A DNA stretch of 6,195 nucleotides from CAYJRR01 sp964372275 [NCBI: uncultured bacterium] (GTDB lineage Bacteria; CAYJRR01): NCBI GenBank assembly GCA_964372275.1, contig CAYJRR010000186.1, positions 1 to 6,195 on the forward strand. Direction: 5' to 3'. Of the stretch, positions 1-4,672 are shown piece after piece (within the stretch, counting starts at the first letter, position 1; each line of letters begins with the position of its first letter). The notes below the pieces were generated by a model. The model saw only the letters and a program-made list of their open reading frames with translations, did not search any database and was not told where the DNA came from. The translations under genes and the position numbers were made by a program.

Positions 1-7
1 AAGCTTG

Positions 8-32
8 AAAAAATAGCCCGCGCCCGGCGGCT
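8..32 (-). terminator. Possible Rho-independent terminator, minus strand
   Basis: Read on the minus strand, a GC-rich stem is followed directly by A and then six T residues. Plus-strand bases 15-21 (AGCCCGC) pair with 27-32 (GCGGCT) with one bulged C at 19 and a five-base loop, giving six base pairs. The plus-strand run of six A at 8-13 supplies the T tract. This is the only hairpin-plus-T-tract structure I found in the window. No convincing minus-strand gene lies upstream of it, so what it terminates is unclear; it may stop antisense transcription entering a gene left of the window. The stem is short and bulged, so the call is tentative. Confidence 0.3.
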
Positions 33-118
33 CAGGGACGGCCGGCTGGCGCGCGTCGGGCCGACCGCGCGAAAGCGGCGGCCCGAGGATCCCCTGATGC
101 GTGCGAGGAGCGAACGCC

Positions 119-595
119 ATGCCGGAGCAGAGCCTCCAAGACCGCTACGCCCCCTCCCTGCGCTGCTTCGGCTGCGGCCCGGCCAACGAGAAGGGGTTGC
201 GCATCAAGAGCTTCCCGAAGGGCGACGACCCGGCGTCGGAGGTGGTCGCCTCGTTCGTCCCGGAGCCCCACCACCTGGCGTTCGACAACGTCCTGAACGG
301 GGGGATCGCCGGGGCCTTGCTCGACTGCCACAGCAACTGGACGGCCTGCTGGCACCTGATGCGGAAGTCCGGCCGGGAGACCCCGCCCTGCACCGTCACC
401 TCCGACTTCCACGTGACGCTCAAGCGTCCGACGCCGATGGACGGTACGATCCAACTGTCCGCGCGGGTGAAGGAATCGACCGACGACCGGGCGACCGTCG
501 AGGCGACGCTCATGGCCGGCGGCAAGGTGACGGCGACCTGCACCGGCCTGTTCGTGGCGGTGAAGCCGGGGCACCCGGCGTTTCACCGCTGGTAG
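119..595 (+). CDS. PaaI-like hotdog-fold thioesterase (4HBT superfamily)
   Basis: This 158-residue protein has the normal length of a single hotdog domain and probably hydrolyses a thioester, most likely an acyl-CoA, in the cytoplasm. It opens with the Cys-rich lead of PaaI relatives, CFGCGPANEKGLRI (residues 16-29). The central-helix motif is NVLNGGIAGALLDCHSNWTA (58-77): Asn60-Gly-Gly stands where many relatives have His-Gly-Gly, and Asp69 aligns with the acidic catalytic position of the family. The second half (about 92-150) is the beta-rich part, including TSDFHVTLKRPTPMDG. The ATG at 119 is preferred because GAGGAG (105-110) lies eight bases upstream; an in-frame GTG at 101 would add six residues but overlaps that site. 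The gene is followed by 222 non-coding bases and is probably not part of the motor operon. The substrate cannot be deduced. The family call is firm; catalytic activity is inferred. Confidence 0.88.
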   Translation: MPEQSLQDRYAPSLRCFGCGPANEKGLRIKSFPKGDDPASEVVASFVPEPHHLAFDNVLNGGIAGALLDCHSNWTACWHLMRKSGRETPPCTVTSDFHVTLKRPTPMDGTIQLSARVKESTDDRATVEATLMAGGKVTATCTGLFVAVKPGHPAFHRW

Positions 596-610
596 CCCGA
601 CGGAACCGAG

Positions 611-675
611 GTGGCGGAGCCGCCACGTCGTCAGGCCGCGTCGGAGCCGACGCGGTCGCCGCCGGGAGCGCCGGC
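611..675 (+). repeat. Three consecutive GC-rich stem-loops after the thioesterase gene
   Basis: Fifteen bases after the thioesterase stop, three inverted repeats follow one another. The first (611-626) is a perfect 7+7 bp palindrome around a central AG. The second (636-655) is a perfect 9+9 bp palindrome around AG, extendable in RNA by a G-U and a G-C pair to 634-657. The third (661-675) has a 5-bp stem with loop GAGCG. The first two share the core octamer CGGAGCCG (615-622 and 642-649). No T tract follows, so they are not classical intrinsic terminators. They could protect an mRNA 3' end, help factor-dependent termination, or be REP-like elements. Pairing is read directly from sequence; the role is inferred. 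Confidence 0.6.
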
Positions 676-701
676 CCCGGGGGTCCTTCGGCTGGAACCT
701 C

Positions 702-731
702 TTGATCCACGCCGGGTTCCCCCGCTAGGCT
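702..731 (+). promoter_or_regulatory. Weak sigma-70-like promoter candidate for the motor operon
   Basis: TTGATC (702-707, four of six to TTGACA) is followed after 18 bases by TAGGCT (726-731, three of six to TATAAT but with the key T, A and final T). Transcription would begin near 738 and give a leader of about 80 bases before the channel gene at 818. The leader would include a CTTCCG (739-744) / CGGAAG (764-769) stem enclosing a GC-rich palindrome at 745-752. In a GC-rich genome such matches arise by chance, and this is only the best candidate in the gap. Confidence 0.2.
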
Positions 732-775
732 GCCTTTTCTTCCGCGGGCCCGTGACTTTCCCCCGGAAGGCGCGT

Positions 776-785
776 TGTTCGAACA
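776..785 (+). promoter_or_regulatory. Palindrome TGTTCGAACA upstream of the motor operon, possible operator
   Basis: A perfect 10-bp palindrome, TGTTCGAACA, lies 32 bases before the ATG of the ExbB-like gene and is more AT-rich than its surroundings. Its half-sites (TGTTC/GAACA) resemble those of several dimeric repressors, but no specific regulator can be named. It would sit in the 5' leader or just downstream of the candidate promoter, a position suited to repression. It could also be chance. Confidence 0.25.
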
Positions 786-817
786 GACCGTTTCAACCCC
801 TCGCGAGGTAGACATCC

Positions 818-1471
818 ATGGGTTTCTTCTCGGCGGTAAGTCATCACTGGCACGGCGGCGGCATCTGGATGTACCCGATCGCCCTGATCGGCCTGTTCGG
901 GATCGCGGTGGCGATCGAGCGGTTCATGGTGCTGTTCATGAAGTCGAACATCAATCGCGACGGCTTCGTGGCCCAGCTGACGACCCTCATCGTCTCCGGG
1001 AACCTCGACAAGGCGATCAAGTTCGTCACCGGTCAGCCGGCGACCCCGCTGACCAACGTCGTCAAGGCCGGCCTGATGAAGGTCAACAAGACCGACGCCG
1101 AGGTGCAGTCGGCCCTCGACGAGGCGACGCTGCGCGAGCTGCCGAAGCTCGAGAAGCGGACCGGCTTCCTCGCGATGTTCGCCAACGTGGCGATGCTCGC
1201 CGGTCTGCTCGGGACGATCTTCGGGCTGATGAAGTGCTTCGCCTCGGTCGCCAAGCCCGGCGTCGATCCGGCGCTGAAATCGCAGATCCTGGCCGAAGGC
1301 ATCTCGGAGGCGATGAACTGCACCGCGTTCGGTCTGTTCACCGCCATCGGCTGCCTCCTCGCCTACTCCTTCCTGAACGGCAAGACCCAGCACCTGATCG
1401 ACGACATCAACGAGACGGCCGTCTCGACGCTGAACCTGGTCGTCTCCAACCGGGACAAGCTGAAGGTCTAG
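818..1471 (+). CDS. MotA/TolQ/ExbB-family ion channel subunit
   Basis: This 217-residue inner-membrane protein is the channel-forming subunit of an ion-driven motor. Three membrane segments are visible at about 17-41, 117-141 and 165-187, with a cytoplasmic loop of about 75 residues between the first two, as in ExbB and TolQ. The second segment holds the signature FANVAMLAGLLGTIFGLM (121-138) and the third AMNCTAFGLFTAIGCLLAY (165-183). Thr133 and Thr169 are at the positions of the polar Thr residues lining the ion path in ExbB/TolQ. Gly178 stands where many relatives have Pro (AIP). The N terminus has an unusual His-rich patch, HHWHGGG (9-15). The ATG is supported by GAGG (805-808), nine bases upstream. 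It is the first gene of a four-gene operon with two ExbD-type genes. One ExbB with two ExbD homologues resembles myxobacterial AglR-AglQ-AglS, but I cannot tell Agl, Tol and Exb subtypes apart without alignment. Proton use is likely but not proven. Confidence 0.93.
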   Translation: MGFFSAVSHHWHGGGIWMYPIALIGLFGIAVAIERFMVLFMKSNINRDGFVAQLTTLIVSGNLDKAIKFVTGQPATPLTNVVKAGLMKVNKTDAEVQSALDEATLRELPKLEKRTGFLAMFANVAMLAGLLGTIFGLMKCFASVAKPGVDPALKSQILAEGISEAMNCTAFGLFTAIGCLLAYSFLNGKTQHLIDDINETAVSTLNLVVSNRDKLKV

Positions 1472-1475
1472 GGCG

Positions 1476-2021
1476 ATGGCCGGCGTATCGATCCAGGACT
1501 CGGGTGGATCCCGAGGCAAGAAGTCGTTGGACGTCGAGATCCCTCTCGTCCCGTTCATCGACCTTCTTTGTTCGCTGATCGTCTTCCTGCTGATGACGGC
1601 CGTCTGGACGCAGATCTCCCGGCTGGAGCTGAAGCAAGGGAACGCCGCCCCCGACCAGCTCGAGAATCCGCCTCCGGAGAAGAAGGAGCTGGTCGACCTG
1701 CGGGTCGAGGTGCACGAGAAGGGATTCACGATCGTCGAGAACAACAAGATCGAGAACCCGATCCCCTGCACCCAGGAACCCTGCACCACCGCGGAGAAGA
1801 AGAAGAACGAGGACGGCATCGAGATCGAGGAGCTGACCTCCTTCTACGACTACGCGGTGCTGCTGACGAAGCTGAAGGAGACCAAGGACAAGTACAAGGA
1901 CCAGAAGAACCTGGTCGTCGTGGTCGCCGACGGGGTCCCCTACAACGAGATGATCCACACCATGGACACCGCGTTGGAGGCCGGGCTCGACGGACTGTCG
2001 GTATCCGGAACGCCGCTGTAA
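1476..2021 (+). CDS. ExbD/TolR-family motor protein 1, with Cys pair and charged insert
   Basis: This 181-residue protein has the ExbD/TolR plan: a short basic cytoplasmic N terminus, one membrane helix (about 23-43) and a periplasmic domain. The helix begins EIPLVPFIDLLCSLIVFLL, where Asp29 matches the essential ion-carrying Asp of ExbD/TolR. The periplasmic part starts with two predicted strands (71-92) and ends with NLVVVVADGVPYNEMIHTMD (145-164) and AGLDGLSVSG, the usual closing strand-helix-strand. It is longer than typical ExbD (about 140 residues) because of a Pro-rich linker (57-70) and a charged insert (about 95-120) with Cys98 and Cys103, which could form a disulfide. The start lies four bases after the channel gene's stop, and GAAGG (1462-1466) inside that gene is nine bases upstream, which suggests translational coupling. 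It differs greatly from the next ExbD-like protein, so the pair is not a recent duplication. Family certain, load unknown. Confidence 0.9.
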   Translation: MAGVSIQDSGGSRGKKSLDVEIPLVPFIDLLCSLIVFLLMTAVWTQISRLELKQGNAAPDQLENPPPEKKELVDLRVEVHEKGFTIVENNKIENPIPCTQEPCTTAEKKKNEDGIEIEELTSFYDYAVLLTKLKETKDKYKDQKNLVVVVADGVPYNEMIHTMDTALEAGLDGLSVSGTPL

Positions 2022-2026
2022 GGAGA
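2021..2026 (+). promoter_or_regulatory. Strong ribosome binding site for ExbD-like gene 2
   Basis: AGGAGA begins inside the TAA stop of the preceding gene and lies eight bases before the ATG at 2035. It fixes the start of the second ExbD-like gene and is the strongest Shine-Dalgarno match in the operon, which may mean this subunit is translated more efficiently than its neighbours. Confidence 0.7.
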
Positions 2027-2034
2027 CTGTCCAG

Positions 2035-2613
2035 ATGCCCATCGTCGTCCCCGGCCGCCGAATCGGAACCGCCTACTCCACCAGCGCGGCGGCGAAGAAG
2101 CGGCTGCAGCACGGCAAGCGGTCGGTGAACTCGGCGCTCATGCTCACCCCGATGGTGGACATGTTCGTCATCCTCGTCCTCTACCTCATCCAGTCGTTCT
2201 CCGCGTCGGGGCAGATCCTGTTCATCGATCCGACGCTCAAGCTCCCCGACGCGAAGCGCGTCGCCGAGATGGTCGGCAATCCGCCGGTGGTGACGGTCGG
2301 CAAGACGATGATCTCGGTCCAGGGGAAACCGGTGGAGGCGACCGACCAGTTGATCAAAGACGGCTACTGGGCGGCGCCGAAGCTGGAGGAGAAGCTCAAG
2401 GAGATGCGCGACCTCTCCACCCGCGTGGCGAACGCCACCGGCGGCCAGGTGACGACCGAGAGCGCCCAGGGCGTCCTCCTCCTGCAGGCCGACGTAAACG
2501 TTCCCTACATGCTGGTGAAGAAGGTGCTGTTCACCGCGAACAAGACCGGCTTCACCCAGGTCAACTTCGCCACCAACCGCAAGGCGTCGACCGAAGTCGC
2601 CGTCGCGGAGTAG
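2035..2613 (+). CDS. ExbD/TolR-family motor protein 2
   Basis: This 192-residue protein is a second ExbD/TolR homologue. A basic cytoplasmic N terminus of about 34 residues precedes one membrane helix (about 36-56) containing LTPMVDMFVILVLYLIQ; Asp42 is the conserved membrane acid. The segment right after the helix, FIDPTLKLPDAKR (63-75), resembles the conserved post-helix LP region of ExbD/TolR, which the first ExbD-like protein lacks. The periplasmic domain has strands at 85-100, a helical and polar stretch (103-142) longer than usual, and the classic ending LLLQADVNVPYMLVKKVL (148-165) with AGF-like TGFTQVNFAT (171-180). It would associate with the ExbB-like channel, perhaps as a heterodimer with the other ExbD-like protein. 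Its stop overlaps the start of the DUF502 gene by one base. Family call firm; partnership inferred from operon order. Confidence 0.92.
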   Translation: MPIVVPGRRIGTAYSTSAAAKKRLQHGKRSVNSALMLTPMVDMFVILVLYLIQSFSASGQILFIDPTLKLPDAKRVAEMVGNPPVVTVGKTMISVQGKPVEATDQLIKDGYWAAPKLEEKLKEMRDLSTRVANATGGQVTTESAQGVLLLQADVNVPYMLVKKVLFTANKTGFTQVNFATNRKASTEVAVAE

Positions 2614-3266
2614 TGAGCGTCCCTCCGCCCCGCAAGATCGTCACCTGGAGCCGGCGGGTCCAGCGGTGGTTCATCGCCGGGCTGGTGCTGCTGGCGCCCA
2701 GCGTCCTCACCTTCTGGGCGCTGTTCAAGATCGTCGACCTCGTCGACAAGCCGGTGCGCAACGCCGTGCTTTCGCTCACCGGCCTCAAGCTTCCCGGGAT
2801 CGGCCTCGGCTTCACGCTGCTGATCATCATCGTCACCGGCGCCATCGTCTCGACCTTCGCCGTGAAGGGGACGATCGCCTGGTTCGAAGGGCTGCTCGAC
2901 CGCATCCCGCTGGTCCGGACCCTCTACTCCGCGGTGAAGCAGCTGCTGGCGCCGTTCGGCGAGGAGAAGTCGACGCCGTTCCGGCAGGTGGTGATGGTCG
3001 AGTTCCCGAACGACGGCTCCTATTCGCTCGGATTCCTGATCAAGCCCGACGTGGCGATCTCCCCCGACGGGCACAGCTTGAGCGCCGTCCTCGTTCCGAC
3101 CAACCACCTGCACCTCGGCAACGTCGTGCTCTACGAGTCGAAACGGATCCACTCGGTCGACATGAGCGCCGAGGAGGGGCTCAAGTTCCTGGTGTCGATG
3201 GGGATCGCCCTCGAGCACAAGCTCGCGCTCGGCGCCCGTCCGATCCACGAGCTCACGAAGGGGTGA
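2613..3266 (+). CDS. DUF502 family membrane protein
   Basis: This 217-residue protein belongs to DUF502, a family of unknown biochemical function whose plant members include COV1 of Arabidopsis, involved in vascular patterning. Two membrane segments are visible (about 20-44 and 63-85). The family motif follows as DRIPLVRTLYSAVKQLL (96-112), then a soluble beta-rich domain (124-178) and a final helix with SVDMSAEEGLKFLVSMGIAL (181-200). The region that in many members reads PTTPNPTSG is here PTNHLHLGN (162-170), a clear divergence. The GTG start shares one base with the TAG stop of the ExbD-like gene; GGAG (2607-2610) is only two bases before it, so reinitiation after termination is the likely mode of translation. 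The N-terminal length fits the family and no better in-frame start exists before the first helix. It is the last gene of the motor operon and may assist or be driven by that motor, but this rests only on coupling. Confidence 0.88.
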   Translation: MSVPPPRKIVTWSRRVQRWFIAGLVLLAPSVLTFWALFKIVDLVDKPVRNAVLSLTGLKLPGIGLGFTLLIIIVTGAIVSTFAVKGTIAWFEGLLDRIPLVRTLYSAVKQLLAPFGEEKSTPFRQVVMVEFPNDGSYSLGFLIKPDVAISPDGHSLSAVLVPTNHLHLGNVVLYESKRIHSVDMSAEEGLKFLVSMGIALEHKLALGARPIHELTKG

Positions 3267-3278
3267 GCCGGACCGGTC

Positions 3279-4589
3279 CTAGCGCCGCATCGCGAAGGCG
3301 AGCGCCGGCGGGGTCACCATGGTGGTGACGATCACCATGATCACCGCCGCGGAGAACGTCCCGCGGTCGACGACCGGATGACCGCCGATCGTCAGCGTCA
3401 TCCCGATGTTGGCGAAGATCAGCCCCACTTCGCCCCGTGGCACCATCCCGAACCCGACGGCCCACCGCCGGATCCCCTTCCCCACCCCGAGCGCGCAGGC
3501 CTGTTTCCCGGCGATCGCGGCGACCGTGAGCGCCGCCGCCAGGACGAGGACGCCGGGATCGGCGAAGGTGCCGAGGTCGGTCCGCATCCCCATCAGGACG
3601 AAGAAGATCGGAACCAGGAACGACGAGATCGGCCGGATCTCCTCCTCGAGCCCGTGCTCCCCCTTCGAGCGGAAGTCTCGGTAGTGCAGGTCCTCGAGGA
3701 TCAACCCCGCCGCGAAGGCACCGACGATCGGCGCCAGACCGAGCAGGCTCGAAGCCCACGCCAGCAGGAAGCAGAACGACAGTCCGGTCGCGAGCAGGAC
3801 GCCGCGGCTCTTGAGCCGTGACGCGAGCTGGAACAGGCGCGGCGAGAACTTCACACCGAGCGCCAGCGAGCCGAAGAGGAACCCGCCGGCCTTGAGCAGG
3901 ATCGCGGCAATCTCCCCCATCCCGAGCGTGCCCCCGGCGTTCGCAGCCCCGATCACCCCGGCGACGGCCGCCAGGATGACGAGCCCGAGCACGTCGTCGA
4001 TCACCGCCGCGCCGAGGATCACGCGCGCCTCCGGCGACTGGGACGATCCCAGGTCCTTGAGGACCCGGGCGGTGATCCCGACGCTCGTCGCGGTCAGCAT
4101 CGCCCCGAGGAAGACGTGGGTGTAGATCCCGGCCTCCGGGACGAGCCACGCGCCGACCCCCCAGCCGAGCGCGAACGGGGCCGCCACCCCCAACAACGCC
4201 ACGGCCAGCGACGACCACCCGACTCGCAGCATCTGGGCGACGGTCGACTCCAGCCCCACCTCGAACAGCAGGATCAGGACCCCCAGCCGGGCCAGCATGT
4301 CGAGGTGAGGATCGGCCGGGAGGGCACCCACCCAGGCCGGACCCCACCCCCCCAAGTTGCCGAGCAACATGCCGACCAGGAGCTCCCCCAACACCGCCGG
4401 CTGCCCGATCCGGATCGCCAGGTCGCCGCCCAGCTTGGCCGCCGTGAGCACCACGACCAGCCCCAGCGCCAACGACGCGACCGGATCGGCGTGCGCGTCG
4501 GCGGCGCCCCCCTCCGAGCCCCACCCGGGAACGGCGGACAGTACAAAAAAGGCTAACAGAATCAATGGAATGGGTCGATTTCGAAGCAC
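3279..4589 (-). CDS. CPA2-type cation:proton antiporter (Na+/H+ exchanger domain)
   Basis: This 436-residue inner-membrane protein exchanges monovalent cations, probably Na+ or K+, for protons. About twelve hydrophobic segments are visible after an N-terminal hydrophobic stretch (7-21), which may be a signal sequence or an extra helix. Family motifs are LILLFEVGLES (105-115), LTATSVGITARVLKDLG (165-181), the ion-binding pair Asp198-Asp199 in GAAVIDDVLGLVIL, IVGAFAAGLILE (288-299), PIFFVLMGMRTDL (327-339), Lys362 in AIAGKQ, and MVPRGEVGLIFANIG (382-396). An acidic pair in this helix is typical of electrogenic members, but the stoichiometry here is not proven. There is no C-terminal RCK/TrkA-N regulatory domain, unlike KefB/KefC. 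The start is GTG with no Shine-Dalgarno nearby; a TATCCT box ten bases upstream suggests a near-leaderless message. The gene is convergent with the motor operon, with stop codons 12 bases apart and no terminator between. Ion preference cannot be read from sequence. Confidence 0.92.
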   Translation of the reverse strand: MLRNRPIPLILLAFFVLSAVPGWGSEGGAADAHADPVASLALGLVVVLTAAKLGGDLAIRIGQPAVLGELLVGMLLGNLGGWGPAWVGALPADPHLDMLARLGVLILLFEVGLESTVAQMLRVGWSSLAVALLGVAAPFALGWGVGAWLVPEAGIYTHVFLGAMLTATSVGITARVLKDLGSSQSPEARVILGAAVIDDVLGLVILAAVAGVIGAANAGGTLGMGEIAAILLKAGGFLFGSLALGVKFSPRLFQLASRLKSRGVLLATGLSFCFLLAWASSLLGLAPIVGAFAAGLILEDLHYRDFRSKGEHGLEEEIRPISSFLVPIFFVLMGMRTDLGTFADPGVLVLAAALTVAAIAGKQACALGVGKGIRRWAVGFGMVPRGEVGLIFANIGMTLTIGGHPVVDRGTFSAAVIMVIVTTMVTPPALAFAMRR

Positions 4590-4599
4590 GGCCGCCGGT

Positions 4600-4605
4600 A
4601 GGATA
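4600..4605 (-). promoter_or_regulatory. Possible -10 box for the antiporter gene
   Basis: Read on the minus strand, TATCCT matches TATAAT at four of six positions including the key A and last T. It ends ten bases before the GTG start, so transcription would begin about three to four bases before the codon. No good -35 hexamer lies at the usual distance. The absence of a ribosome binding site agrees with near-leaderless translation, but both points are weak. Confidence 0.22.
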
Positions 4606-4629
4606 CCCGCTCCGGTCGGGCACCGCCAG

Positions 4630-4658
4630 TTGGCAACGCTCGGCCGTCGTGGTGAACT
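4630..4658 (+). promoter_or_regulatory. Possible sigma-70-like promoter for the HlyC/CorC gene
   Basis: TTGGCA (4630-4635, five of six to TTGACA) is followed after exactly 17 bases by TGAACT (4653-4658, three of six to TATAAT, lacking the second-position A). Transcription would start near 4665, giving a leader of about 8 bases to the ATG at 4673, or about 23 to the alternative ATG at 4688. It lies in the 83-base gap between the divergent antiporter and HlyC/CorC genes. Confidence 0.3.
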
Positions 4659-4672
4659 AGCGATCCGTCGAG

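Noticed and set aside
1-6. HindIII site AAGCTT exactly at the window start, suggesting a cloning junction
   Set aside because: A six-base site at a given position is expected about once in 4096, and the adapter at the other end points to shotgun sequencing rather than HindIII cloning.
32-586. Minus-strand frame of 184 codons ending right at the terminator-like hairpin
   Set aside because: Its position next to the hairpin is tempting, but the protein is an Arg-rich mirror of the thioesterase gene, which has clear family motifs on the plus strand.
725-1819. Open frame of 364 codons on the minus strand opposite the ExbB-like and first ExbD-like genes
   Set aside because: Its translation is low-complexity, Arg/Asp/Gly/Leu-rich and resembles no family; the opposite strand encodes clear motor proteins. 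Long antisense frames are expected at this GC content.
3270-3279. Palindrome GGACCGGTCC between the convergent stop codons
   Set aside because: It has no loop and no T tract on either side, so it cannot be supported as a bidirectional terminator; a 10-bp palindrome of G/C-rich bases can occur by chance.
3253-4623. Open frame of 456 codons on the minus strand in a second frame across the antiporter
   Set aside because: The translation is Gly/Arg-rich without domains, while the overlapping frame 3279-4589 encodes an antiporter with all its motifs.
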